A stretch of DNA of 64,000 bases from Microbotryum silenes-acaulis (lineage: Eukaryota; Basidiomycota; Microbotryomycetes; Microbotryales; Microbotryaceae), in NCBI GenBank assembly GCA_003665825.1, contig QPFY01000009.1, positions 806,001 through 870,000 on the forward strand. The letters run 5' to 3'. Shown here in pieces: positions 10,909-22,728 of this stretch. Position 1 is the stretch's first letter. Each line of letters opens with the position of its first letter. The notes under the pieces were generated by a model, which saw only the letters and a program-made list of their open reading frames with translations, was not told the DNA's origin and did not search any database. The position numbers were made by a program, and so were the translations under genes.

Positions 10909-13374
10909 ATGGCTGCCCCAGGTCACGTCGACGCTGCGAATGCGGCCATCGCCCTTGCGGAGTCGGCATCGTCGAGCTCTGCAGCTGCACCCTCGACCGA
11001 GCCCAGGGCTTCGGCGGCGCCGGCTTTGGACGATCTACCAGCCGAACCTTTACTCTCTCGGCCACACTCACCAGCGACGATGCAACCCGCGACAGGGGCG
11101 AACGAGGCTGCTTCGCCTTCCGACGCACACCGCGCTCGACCCGCGTCGTCGACAAGAACGTCCGGCGATGCACCTACGATCCCGCTTGCTGCTCCGATGG
11201 CCGCATCCACCATGGTGCCCAGCTCGCCATCGGCATTCTCCTCGTCCACGAATCGATTTGGACTGGCGCTTGGCTTCATGGGGAGACGCCCTCGAGGGTT
11301 CACGAACCCCTCAATGCCCGGCTTAGGCTCGGGTACGCGATCCCCGGTTGGCGGGGGCGGCTCGGGTTCTCCTTCGAGCGAGCTGCCTTCTTCGCCGGGC
11401 GCTTCAGAACGGATGGGGTATGGCTTCCCTGCTTTAAGGCGGTCCCTTTCGAAGCGAGCAACTGTGGCCCAAGCGAATCAAGCTGGCGCTGGAGCCTTGG
11501 CCTCGAGCTCGTCCGAAGGTGCCAGAACTCGTGCTCGACGTAGTTCGTCGCAGCCGCAGCTGCCCGCAGCGATTGAAGCACGGGATGCCGTGGCGCAATC
11601 CCACGGTCGTAGTCGGCCGCGCACAGCAACTGAAACCGGTGTTCTTACAACCTCAAGTTCGTCACCGAGCACCGTGCAACCAATCTCACACACAGTGGGT
11701 TCGACGGTTGCTTCCGCTCCGAGGGCGACTGCCGTAGCGTCGACCCCTGTGCCCGATAATGCTGCCCCAACTTATCGACTGCGTTTAGTTCCACATTTGG
11801 AAACGTCGCGCTCGTTGCATTTCGAGGCTGTCGACCGGGAGCTCGCCCCCTTCACAGTCCTCCGCGTTGGTCGCTTTACCGACCGGGCCAATCACATCAA
11901 CACGACAGACCAGTTGCGCATCACGTTCAAGTCAAAGGTGGTATCGCGGGCACATGCCGAGGTTTGGTGTGATGCGACGGGTAAATTTTTCATTAAGGAC
12001 ACCAAATCGAGCTCGGGTACATTCCTCAATCACATTAGGCTCAGCAGCCCGAACACGGAATCTCGACCATACGGCATCAAGGACGGAGATATTCTCCAGC
12101 TTGGTGTGGATTATCAGGGCGGTGCGGAGGAGATCTACAGATGTGTTAAGATGAAGGTCGAGCTGAATCGAGGGTGGCAGAGGGGCGTCAACTCTTTCAA
12201 GTGAGCGGTCCTGATTAAGGACAACCATCCCGCAGAGGAGTTGCGGCGCACGGCACCGGTACTGACGTCCACGGCTTTGTGACTCTGTAGCACCGCAGCC
12301 TTGGCGCAACTTCGTGCTCTCGGCGGGGGTTCTGCACTAACAGACACGCCCGCAACCGTGGCGAAAGCCTCGTCTACTTCCACGCCTCCCAACATTGCTG
12401 CGTCTTCGAGCGTGACGGATTGCTGCATCTGTGAGTCCGGTTATCCTGAGAACGCGTGCCTATGATTACTCATCTTGTTCAACCCTCGACCAGGTCTCTA
12501 TCCTGTCACCGTCTGCCAAGCTCTATTCATCGCTCCTTGCTCGCACGTTACGGTGGGTCTCTTCAGATGACGAGTGGCACGACCCTGCATAGCGACTTAC
12601 CTTGACCGTGTTCTGATGCAGCACTACAAATGCATTCGACCTCTCGTGCTTCAAAATTATCCTGGATTTTCCTGCCCGCTTTGCCGAACGTATGCCGACC
12701 TCGAGGCCGACGTCGAGATCGATCCACCTGAGCCGGACATTGCAGTACCAGGTCTCGCCGACCCGCCAGCTGTGGTCGACGAAGCGCCTGAATGCGACAT
12801 CGCTGACCGCTCTCCGCCAATGAATCTTCCCATGCCTGCCCACACTGAGCTATCCGCTGCTCAAGGCAGACCGAGTGTGACGCCGGATGCCACCACGGTC
12901 CCTTTCGGAGATGTCGACATGATCCCCCTCGAGTCCGATAGCGCCACATCCGCCCCGAACGCCATCATCACCTCGAGAAATAAACCCACCACGGATTTAG
13001 ATGCCGTATCTGTCGGGACCAGGCCGCCGGCCTCGAACCACTCCGAGCCATTGCCCATCGAAACCGCCGCGACTAGCGACAACGACGCCATTTACGCAAG
13101 CTTGATGAACGCCGCCACGCCGCCAAACTCAACTTTCCTGTCGACTCTGGCCGAGCGTGCGGATTCGCACTTCCCCCGCTTCCGCACTCCCGTCGCTAGC
13201 CTGGACATGGCTTTGCTTCCCGCGCCTGAAGCGGGACCATCTGCCACGGTTCTACAGCAAGGTTCAACCGGTTCTGACACCGATGCGGCTAACGGGGATG
13301 ACGAAGGTCTGAACGTAACGGCAAGGAAAAGGCATGGAGCCGAAGAAATTGTTCAGCCGGTTGTCGAAGTCTAA
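10909..13374 (+). CDS. DMA1: FHA-RING E3 ubiquitin ligase (Dma1/Dma2, CHFR-like)
   Basis: A ubiquitin ligase that reads phosphothreonine and acts in the spindle-position and septation checkpoint in other fungi. Four exons are read: 10909-12200, 12291-12430, 12494-12552 and 12622-13374, giving 747 residues. An Ala/Ser-rich disordered N-terminus (about 290 residues) precedes an FHA domain with VGRFTDR, SKVVSRAHAEVW and SSGTFLN. The RING finger is split by two introns; spliced, it reads CCICLYPVTVCQALFIAP, then CSHVTHYKC, then CPLCR, matching the C3HC4 layout of Dma proteins. A low-complexity C-terminal tail of about 220 residues follows. The protein is longer than yeast Dma1/2 because of both tails. 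Confidence 0.93.
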
Positions 13375-13895
13375 CACAGGCGACCAGGTAGGCTCGAAGA
13401 GGTGGTGCTCATTGAAATTGCCCTGTTTTTGTACATGTATCATTATGTTGTGCGCATGAAATGTCTATCAAGATTGACCTTGAAGGATTGTGCTGTGCAG
13501 CGCGTCTGAGCCCGGCCAGACCGACATGAGGCTAAGTCTATGCCAGCTGAATTTCAGCCATACTAGCTATCTCTACAGTTGGATTTTGCAACAATGCAAG
13601 ACCGCCTGCAGTCGGCAGTACACGAAACCAGAGGACAAGCGGGTGGGAAATCGAGGCACGGGAACTCGTGGGAAGTGACGGAGAGAGGCGGAGAGTGGCA
13701 CTAGAGTGGCGGGGCCCCACGTAATACCGCATACTCTGTCCGCCTACCTCTGCCAGCCTCTGCCTACCTCTCTCGACCTCGACGCGAGAGCCGCGGTGTC
13801 TTCGTCCCCAGTCGGAGCCCTTGGTCTACCTTATCTTGCTTTCCCAAATTCCTGCGCAGGCCAATCGACATCCTGTATACTCCACCGCTGACGGT
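13375..13895. promoter_or_regulatory. Intergenic: FHA-RING 3' end and endonuclease V promoter
   Basis: I see no gene. A pyrimidine-rich stretch at about 13740-13790 (repeated CCTCTGCC/CCTACCTCT words) lies upstream of the endonuclease V start and may be a promoter element. Confidence 0.4.
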
Positions 13896-15026
13896 ATGTC
13901 GAGCCCTCTCAGGCCAGTACTAGCGGCCACGGCGCTCCTCGACCAACAGCATCTTAGTGAGCTATCCCGGCTGCTGCAAGCCTGGCAAGCGTTCGTGAGG
14001 AATCAATATTCACATCAAGACTAGTAACTTTGGTACTCATTGGCTGCCAAGTCTCTACTTCCGTGCAGCGAACAGCAAGTGCACGTTGACATGGCCACAT
14101 TCGACGACGACCTTGATTTCATCGTCCGTGCTATTTCAAACGAGCAACCCACAATTAACGAACAAATACCATGCGAAAGAATCGATCCCTCGACGATAAC
14201 CATATTGGGGCATACCCTTCAATTTGTTGGAGGCTTGGACATTTCGTTTCCGCCCGGCCAAACAAACTCGCACACGGGCGTCGTCGTTCTGGCAGTCCTC
14301 AGTTTCCCCGACATGCAGCTGCTCCATTCCGAATCAGAGCATGTCACATTTCCCGTGCCTTATTTTCCAGGGTACTTGGGAATGCGGGAAGCTCCCTCTT
14401 ACGTCCGTTTGTTGGACCGGACGAAAGGCACCGGCCTCTGCCCCCAAGTCGTTTTCGTCGACGGCAATGGACGATTGCACCCGCGGCAGGTGAGCGTTCG
14501 AGGACTGGACTTGCACCAGATTGATCTTGAATGGGGCCTTGGCTGATATTTTTGTCAATTAGGCTGGGAGTGCGGTCAGCGTCGGCGTGTTGAGTGGCGT
14601 CCCGGTCATCGGAGTCGGTCAGTGCATCGGGCTGTGTGTCGCGCGACTTAAGGCATGCGGGTCCAATCCTAACCAAGAGACTAGCGCTGCTCAAGGACAG
14701 CCAAAGAATACCATCCTGTTTCCGATTTTCCGGCTACATTGGGCTCTCAAAAAGCAATGAAGTCGTATTGCCAGCAAGCCCTCAAACGTCGAGGCGACTG
14801 GTTAGGTATACCGATCGAAGGAGAATTGGTTGGGGCTGCCGTTCTTTCCTCGCCCGTACTGACAAGCACTCGGCCCATCTTCGTCAGCGCGGGTCACAAG
14901 ATTTCACTTCGTTCGGCTATAGCTTTAAGCTTGGCCACCTGTAGGGAGGCTCGCATACCCGAACCCATCCGCTTCGCCGACAGGATCGGGAGGGCCTTGG
15001 CAAAGGAGGTTGGATCGCCGCTCTAG
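13896..15026 (+). CDS. ENDOV: Endonuclease V (deaminated nucleic-acid repair/turnover)
   Basis: Cleaves next to inosine in nucleic acids; eukaryotic members act mainly on RNA. Exons 13896-13994, 14076-14489, 14563-14617 and 14755-15026 give 279 residues. Diagnostic motifs are VGGLDISF (catalytic Asp), PYFPGYLGMREAP (strand-separating wedge, PYIPG-like), FVDGNGRLHPR, and PVIGVA before the last intron. The last exon begins by completing that GVA codon, which fixes the phase. Intron 3 uses a GTCAGT donor. The gene is tail-to-tail with RTF1, whose stop is only about 65 bases away. The C-terminus (FVSAGHKISLRSAIALS, RFADRIGR) matches the family's final helices. Confidence 0.93.
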
Positions 15027-15091
15027 CAGTGCTCGGAATTTTTCATCGAAATGGCTGTGCTGCTAGTTGCTAGCTACTAAAGACATGGCAT

Positions 15092-17517
15092 TCAGAAATC
15101 GAGATCGACATCAACGCGAATACGACTCGCGGCGAGCTGTTCAAACTTTTGGCCAGAAGCGGCCAATTGACTCGATGGCTTGGCGCTAGTTTTGGTCGGC
15201 GTGTGCGGATTGCTTTGGTCCGCGAAACCCGTGGCTCGACCCAGGGTGTCTCTATTCAGGGAGGAAAGAGATACCCCGGATCCAATCAGCTGGGACTCCT
15301 CTTCATCTCCGAGGCCGGGTGACCGTCCTTACCGATCGTAGGTCAGTCGCGTCATGGTTTTGACCCGGGCACTCGGGTCGACCTTCACTGAGCTGTCGCC
15401 GCGAGCCAGCGCTGCGGCCTGTCGCCGTCGTTCCTCTTGCGCGCGCCCTTCAGCTTTTTTGATGTCTTCGCGATTGGTCGCTCGATTGCGCTCGTTCAAC
15501 CTTTTCATGCGGTCTTGTTCTGACTCGTGCTCCGAGCCCACAGGGCCCGGCGAAGGGGCTGGCGCATCGAACGTCGCGAGTTGAGCCGAAACCTCGGCAA
15601 GCAATTTGTCGTCACCTGCTTGCCGAGCAAAATCTCGTTGGATGAGAAGCCGTGCTTTACCGGCGGCAGCATTGACGCGAGCACCCTTCTTCGCTAGAAC
15701 GGCTGCCACATCCGCCTACAGAAGTTAGTGGCTTCGTCAGCGCCATGGCAGGCGCACCAGACTCTTGGAAATCTAGAACTCACTTCGGTCATGACGTAGT
15801 CATTGTGCTCGTCAAGTTTCTTGCGGATTCTATTGACGTCCTTTTGAGAAGGGAGAGGGATCTGGTCGGTCAACAGTTGGCGTTGAAGGCGTGAAAATTC
15901 TCTCTAGATAGCGCCGTAGACAGATACCGGATGAGCACAAGTAAAAGATGAAGCGAGAACACGTCGAGCGGTGAGCTCGACAACCAGCGACATACTGAGA
16001 CCATGGGTGAATCGGAGATGACATGCATTTGAAAGAACCGGACGCTGTTGCCATGGCACAACTCAAGCTCCGTATTCGTCGTCGTTTGTTCCAATCTGTA
16101 AGGTTGCGTCCCCTCACGCACACCTGTCAGGCGCACCACGGGCAGGGGAAGAAAATGCCATGCGTGAGCCAAAAAAAAAAGCTGCAGCCATGTAAACAAG
16201 TTTGATCTTACTTGAAACACGACAGAGTCGATACTGGGGCAAGCGGTCAGGGCCTAGTCCCACGCCAAGACGGACCCATGCGTCTGAGAATCGTAACCCT
16301 CCCCCCACACTGTTCAGTATGACAGGAGGCCAATTCGGATGATCAAACTCACCTTTGATCCATTCACCGAACCACGGTGCATTGCAGAATGCGGCCAGTT
16401 TGGAACGGGGGACCAACACCGAGCCGAGCTCGCTTTCCGTCGCAACATCTTCTTTTCGTGTGGTACGGCCCAGCCCGGCTTTAGCAGCTGTCAATTCCGA
16501 AGAGCGGCGCTCCGTCTCGGATTCACTATCCGTGTATGCATCCGACGATGCAGTGGGTTTCCGGATCCGGGTTCTGTGTTGTTCGCCGTCGTTGTCCTCG
16601 TCATCGTAATCGTAGTCACGCGCACGATGCTGCCCGATGCGGTTCAGTTCAGTTAGCCAGATGATTCCGGGCAGACGAGCAGAGGAAAAACTCTGTGCAG
16701 CCGTCATACCTTCTGCTCTCGCTTTTGGGCCTTGCCTTCCCGACTTTTGCGCAGTTTCGCGAGGCCGTCGCGCTTCTCCCGGGTGGTTCCTGTCATTTTT
16801 CTGTCGCGAGCGGGTCGCATATCGTACTCGTCGTCCTCATCGGATTCGTCTACTCCACCTTGCAAGTCCTTTTTCTCCTTACGCTGGACCATTTGGCGCA
16901 GCTGCAACCGTTCGGTGTAAATGTTGATCTCATCTTGGCGTTCGCCGAGTATGGCTTCACGGTCCAGTTCGTTCATCGCTTCGATTCTATGGTGAGAGCG
17001 GGTCGCTCGACTCGGTCAGAGACGCACGAGACGACGCGACGACCGAAGAGCAGGGCTTTATGATATGACTTGCCTGGCACGGTCATGGTGATCGATGTAT
17101 TTGCCTTCGAGGCGGTACTTGTCGCGTGGATCGCGATCGTCGATCTGCGGGCCATCGGCATTGTCGCCAGCTTCACCGTCGTCACTTCGCCGGTGAGGGC
17201 GAGGCCTGACGTTACGAGCGGCCTTGATACTGGAATTGGGTTCAGTGTCGGACGCGCTCGACATGTCCATGTCCGAGGCCGAGTCCCTGCAGGGGGGCAG
17301 ACAGTCGGTAGGCCGAAGCCAGGCCAATCCAACGCGATTAGCCGGGCCGCACTACGGGAACAGTGGATCCCGGGGAGGAGGCAAGGTGACGCAACGACCG
17401 ATGCACTCACTCTGCTTGAGGTACAGGGGCTCTCTTGCGCTTAGCAGGGGCGGTCTTGCGCCTGCCGCTGGACGTGCCCTCGGCTAAGCCGAGCAACTCG
17501 TCATCGAGGTCGCTCAT
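15092..17517 (-). CDS. RTF1: Paf1-complex subunit Rtf1
   Basis: RNA polymerase II elongation factor linking Paf1 complex to Spt5 and to H2B ubiquitination. The start is MSDLDDELLGLAE, followed by a KR-rich segment. A second region has ELDREAILGERQDEI typical of Rtf1. The Plus3 domain spans about 16114-16700 (ELNRI, PRSKLAAFCNAPWF, YRLCRVSS). The C-terminal histone-modification and Paf1-contact region has LIQRDFARQAGDDKLLAEV and MKRLNERNRATNRED. An in-frame TAA at 15329 is avoided because CG|GTAAGG there is a good donor; the last exon then ends RIRVDVDLDF at 15092. It has several introns. It is divergent from the unrecognised gene at 17931. Confidence 0.93.
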
Positions 17518-17930
17518 GACGTGAGACAACGAATGCGTTGTTGGTGCGTCCGAGTCGGTAAATGTTCCGAGGGGAGTGCGGTGACGACGAGCAGTGCGTG
17601 GTACTATCGGCTAAGCCGGTCAACTGCAAGAGCAGTGGCAAAGGAGGGACAGATTTGGACAAGTCTTGACGAGTGTGGACTGGCAAAGCACCGGCAAAGC
17701 CTAGACGATCTCGCCGGCCTCTCGGCCGCTAATGGCCAAGCGCAGTTTCGCGCAGTCCACTTACTTGCTGGCTACTTGCTGCTACTTGCTGCTACTTGCT
17801 GGCCTGCTGGCCCATGGCCTGCCTCTTCCCTGCTCGCTCGCCCCTGTGATTCCTCCCTTGCGCTCACCACAGACACGCCCGTTCTCATAGCCTCATAGCT
17901 GCTGAGGGCCTCCGCTCTGCTCTAGGCAGC
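17518..17930. promoter_or_regulatory. Divergent promoter, RTF1 / gene at 17931
   Basis: A 413-base space between two start codons facing away from each other. It contains three perfect tandem copies of GCTACTTGCT (17771-17800). I found no other clear element. Confidence 0.55.
17771..17800 (+). repeat. Tandem repeat (GCTACTTGCT)x3
   Basis: Three perfect 10-bp units, preceded by a partial fourth. They lie in the divergent promoter between RTF1 and the gene at 17931. Confidence 0.9.
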
Positions 17931-19097
17931 ATGACCGAAAGATTCCTCGACGCCGACGTTCCCTCACCCTTCTCGGGCGCCACGGACGAGGCGCTCGACT
18001 TCTCAATCCCATTGCAGGGCCTTGCCTCTCCCGCGTCCGCCCAGGGCAATGCCTCAGCTTTCATCCCGCGCGCGGAGCCATTCAAAGACCATGACGACCA
18101 TGATGCCGGGGAAGATGACGACCTGAACCACAACCAAGACCACACCCTCGACTTCGGCCTTGACACGGCTCCGACCTCGTCCGAGCGCCTCCTTCCGGCC
18201 CACCCTGGAGAGTCACCCATCGCAACGGCGCCTGGCATTGTCCACGAGTTGGAGCCCCACCCACCGCGCCAGGAGGAGCTGCTTCGGCCCAAGATCGACC
18301 TCCTCGAGGCCCACTCGGACATCTTTACGGGGTCCACCCTATCCCCGATCCCTTCTACCCCTGCAGCTACGGCCGAGAACTCGGATGGAGGGGCGGCGAC
18401 GACATCGTCATTGAAGCGACGAGCATCGAGCGAACTGCCGCTGCCGACCACGTCATCAGGCCCCGCGCCATCGCTTCCACTCGAGCCCGAGCTTGACGCC
18501 ACCTTGGACGAGCTCGAAGACTCGCCCATGCACAGAGCGGCCAAGAGTGCATCACAATGGAACTCGCTTCTGCGCTGGGCCAGACATCAGCGAGGTCCTC
18601 AGTGGGATTACGCAACGGGCCAGTGAGTGCATCGCGCCGCGCTTTTCGTCTTGAGCTCGGAATGCCGCCCCTACCCTCCGACGCTGACCGGCTCGCTCGC
18701 AACCCTTTACATCAGATACCATGTCGACCGAAGTACTCCCGAGTACTATGCAGGGGTTGAACGAAGTACTGCCCTGTATGTGCAACAGTCTCGTCAGAAC
18801 GTCCATCTTTTGTTGAAGAACCTGACCAGACTTGCCCGGATTTGACGGTCTACTCCCAACCCCTTCCCCCAAAACCATACTCACCCAACAGTGCGTCGGC
18901 ACTTCCCTCGCACATTTCGCATAATGCCTCGGGTGTAGCCTCACCTGCCTTCAGCGGCCCGGGAACGCCGGCTCATGACGTCGCGGGCGTGTACGATTCA
19001 GGTCGACCAAGACGAACCCGGGCGGGCGCCCGATGAGAATGACTCGGCCAAGTTGGATTTGTATCGATCGCAAGCGGCCATGTTGTCTGTATCATGA
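17931..19097 (+). CDS. Unrecognised acidic protein, 3' exon structure uncertain
   Basis: I do not recognise this gene. Exon 1 (17931 to 18622) encodes about 230 residues, acidic and rich in Asp, His, Pro and Ser, ending SLLRWARHQRGPQWDYATG. A GTGAGT donor and a CAG acceptor at 18714 continue it with QYHVDRSTPEYYAGVERS. That frame stops at 18845. Downstream, a protein-like frame (YSQPLPPKPYSPNSASALP) and a final segment after a CAG at 19001 (VDQDEPGRAPDENDSAKLD, ending at TGA 19095-19097) suggest further exons. I could not join them with consistent phases. The gene may end at 18845 or 19097. The absence of known motifs suggests a disordered nuclear protein; this is inference only. Confidence 0.55.
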
Positions 19098-19653
19098 TAT
19101 GCACAGTCGCAATGGAAATAGATGCAGTGTATAGAGATCAGGGATCTCCTGGCTGACATGAAGGCACCAGACGTTTGAACATTAGACGGTGAATGTGGAA
19201 CGGCCAACGGTGCTGCTCACGATAAAGGTATGAATCAATGCAAAATCGGGAACGCACCTTTTAACCATCAAAGTAGCCACTAGGCGTTCGGTAGTGAAAG
19301 CGTGGTCTGTAGTATACCGCGTTACCTGCAGACCAAAAGGAACGTGACTTGCCCCGGAGAAACTAAGAGAGGTCAAGTGGAGGCGGAAGGAGGGTGAAGG
19401 CTAGTGGGAAATGGAGGTGGTTCATGGGTCACCAAATACTTGTAAATACTTTTAGAACTAGTAACGTTCCTGCTGCACGACAAAAGTCGCAGACGAGTCT
19501 GGCGGTTATCTGCCTCAGACCTCAGCGGACTTCAAGTTCTTCCTCTCGGTCGGTCGCATTTCAAGATTTCCTTGCACCATCGAGTCACATGTTTCCTCCA
19601 AGCTCTTGGCCTCTGTCGACCGCCATTCACCACTCCGAGTTGAACTTGAAACC
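19098..19653. other. Intergenic: upstream of cytidine deaminase
   Basis: I see no gene. It should contain the deaminase promoter and leader. Confidence 0.4.
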
Positions 19654-20747
19654 ATGTCCCCGACACCAGGGCTCTCACCCGAGCAGAGAAGTCACATCAT
19701 TGCCAAAGCCTTGCAAGGTGTGCCCCTCTCCCTTCTTTTTGATGTCCTACATCTGACCTTCACACTGCACTCGCTTGTCCTTCAGCCCGCGACGGATCCT
19801 ATTCTCCTTACTCACTTTTCCGGGTCGGAGCCTGTTTGTTGGGTCAGAAGGATGGGCAATATACAACAGGAGCTAATGTTGAAAACGCCTCATACGGTAG
19901 GTCGTCTATTGTCCATGCATCGTTCTCTGCTGTAGCGGCACGCCACATGGTGACACTCGGGGGGTCAAGCGCGAGTCACGACTCAAGATATAGCCCTGAC
20001 CGGGTATATGTGAGACGGCAGGTGTGACCATTTGTGCGGAACGGACGGCGATCGTCAAAGCAGTGGTGAGTCTCATGCTGTCGTCACACCCGAGATGCCC
20101 TGTTATCGCGGGGGGGGGTTCACGGCCTCGCCGCAGGCTGACCGCAGCTCGGTCACTTTTCTCCAGACGGAAAGCCCAACCCGTCGCTTTGTAGGGCTGG
20201 CGATCGCAAGGTGAGGCGAGAGAATCTTCGCCGTGCATTGGATCGACCTCGAGTCGCTGCTTCTGACGCCACAACTCACGACGTGGCACTCGCTGGCCGA
20301 CTCATCGCAGCGACCTCAATGGAGTGTGCAGCCCCTGCGGTCTGTGCCGCCAAACGCTGCGAGAGTTCTGTCCTTTGGATGTGAGTCTTCGCACGCACAC
20401 CCGCGCCAACGGTGGAGGGGAACGCGCGATTCCATGCCTTCGTCGATCATGGTGTCTGCGCTGACATCTAACACTGCGTGTGAATGCGTCGTCAGATGCC
20501 CATCTTGCTCGTTCCCGCTAACTATTCCGAGCAGACCAAGACGGTTACCGCGCGAGAGGCGAAGGAACACGGAGACAAGGGTGTGCTAGTTGTGACCACG
20601 CTTGACGAGGTGCGGCCCTCACCTACCATGATGCTTCGCTATTTGTCTAACTGTCACATGCACCCGCTGTCTCCTCTTCTTGCTTTCCTCTAGCTACTGC
20701 CGCTCTCGTTTGGACCCGAAGACCTCGCTCTACCGCGACAAGGATGA
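19654..20747 (+). CDS. CDD1: Cytidine deaminase
   Basis: Zinc enzyme of pyrimidine salvage that deaminates cytidine and deoxycytidine. Seven short exons are read: 19654-19717, 19786-19896, 20022-20065, 20167-20210, 20311-20380, 20496-20609 and 20694-20747, giving 166 residues, close to the usual fungal length. Motifs in order: [37 protein letters not shown] with the catalytic Cys-Ala-Glu; [13 protein letters not shown] with the two other zinc cysteines; MPILLVPA; and [11 protein letters not shown] at the C-terminus. Each junction keeps frame and restores family sequence. The enzyme is split so finely that no single exon exceeds 40 codons, so automatic gene finders could miss it. An insertion between MPILLV and LLPLSF ([16 protein letters not shown]) is longer than in short bacterial forms. 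Confidence 0.93.
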
Positions 20748-22728
20748 ATGGGCAAAATGGTTCATAACAACGGAGCATGCGAGAGTGGGATCTTATATAG
20801 CTACACTCGCCACTCGCTTGTTCTGCTGGCGGGTCTAGGAAATTCGGCATCGTTCGGGCTCCAAGTGCACTCACCTTGTACAGAATGACTAAATCTTGGC
20901 CTTGGCCAAGGGTCAATAATGGGAAGGGACTCTGTACTGCGTTCGAGAGTCGGATTAAACCAGGACTGATCAGTACGGCGTTCCAAGACGCAAGAGAAAG
21001 CTTGTTGCGGGCGAGACACGCGATAACGCGATACGACGTGGCATTGTCGGCCGAGTGCGAGAAGGCGATGTTAGTAAACGGAATGATCTCAGTCTGACGT
21101 GCAATCAGATGAATGTCTCGGCATCAAGACCCCTGTAAGGAAGTCCCTTCGCAGTCTAACATGTTACGGTATTGTAATATCATCATCGATCATCCGTGGT
21201 GAAGTTTGCGTGCGCGTGCTGCTCTGTAATGGTAGTGGTCGGGTCGTGGTCGTGGTCGTGGTCGTGAATACGAGATCGACATGATATAGAGGCACAGACT
21301 CACGATTTGTGCTAGGTCGAGTTGCCATGTGTGCGCAACTTGAGTCTTGGGCGGTGGGCAATCAATCACCTTTCCTTGCGATGGCCCCGTTGAAGCCGAA
21401 CGCACCTGGAGGCGAGTCGAACAGCACACTGTCAGCTGACGAGACATCGTATGCGCGGTGGCTTAGGCCTCTGCCTCATGTTGCCAATGATTCCCTCAGT
21501 CATATGCTTGATGATGTATAACTCTGCATCGCAGCCGGACGAGGACGGTCGTGAAACGAGCGTTTGACCCTCGCCTGTCGGTCAAGACGGAGGCTGCTTG
21601 GAAAGCCATGCGTGGATGATTTGTCGTCATAGGGAAGGCGCCAGAGGAAAAAGAGCAACTTACCAGGAGTGGGTTGGATAGAAGAGGTCAAGACTAGTGC
21701 CGCGCCTTGTGTCTCGCATCTTGAGCGGGTGAGAAAGAAAATCACCCCCTCGCAGGAGCTTCGGCGGCTCATCGCGGCCACTGCCACGCTATTGTGCAAG
21801 GCATCAGAGGCAGTATCGGGAGCTCGGAAATTTGGAGTTGATGTTCCACGCAGAAAGACAACACGCGATTGCGAAAGAGGGTGGTGAACGGCGTGCGAGT
21901 CGGTTCACAGGCTCAATAGAGAGGAAAAAGAGTGAGAGAGGCAGAGCAGAGGCGCCGCTCCCCCAGCTCTGCGAGGCTCTGCGCCGCACGAAAAAGCTCG
22001 AAAAAGCCTCGAAAAGTCTCGGAAGCCCCGCACCGCTTTGTAATCCTTTCGAAGCGAAGCTCACAGTGGCTAATCAGACTTGATACCACAAAATTACATC
22101 ACAGTCGCTTAGTTCTACTGTCAGTCTAACACCCTGAAACCCTTGAGGTTTCTCATAAAGGTACGAGACGGCGGAGACGCCCTTAAAGACGTGGATAGAT
22201 GCCCGAGAGACCCTCGAGAGCCAAGCTGTAAGGGGAGGCCCTACAGAAACAGCCCCATAAGTAGCCTCTGAGTAGCTAAAACTATCGAGTTCTAGTTGCT
22301 ACTTGCTTTTAGAGTAGCGGTCATGAACGACAGATTGTATTCTATGCACATCAGAAGCGCATAGTACCTTACACAAGCTCCGGCGGTCTTTTGGCAAGCA
22401 GATCAACGTTGTCACGTTGAGCAAATCAGACTCGCGAGCAACGCACAAAGAGTTTTAAGTTTTCAAAATCAGTGAATCAAAGTCATGTCAGAGAATATTC
22501 ATCAAGGTCAAGGTAATCTGCACAGAAGAGACGACCATACCTTCTGGCCCTGCTTCATGGGGCCGCCCGGCTGGAGTCCCGGCACGGAGAGTCTCTGAAT
22601 TCGAACCGAAGACGTCCATCCCAACTAGGCGGATCTTGGACAGTGAGTCATATACTCTTTCACAGGAAGCCATTCACAGGAACCTTCGGAAGTAAGACTG
22701 AAGGAATACACAACGGGAAACTACGAGA
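20748..22728. other. About 2 kb without a recognisable gene
   Basis: I see no supported gene. It holds a short GGTCGTG-type simple repeat near 21237-21266, purine-rich sequence at 21900-22030, and scattered short open frames. It lies between the 3' end of cytidine deaminase and the 3' end of the PQ-loop gene. A non-coding RNA or decayed element cannot be excluded. Confidence 0.45.

Noticed and set aside
17885..18544. Minus-strand frame of 219 codons
   Set aside because: Ser/Gly/Ala-rich shadow of exon 1 of the gene at 17931; no homology and no splice support.
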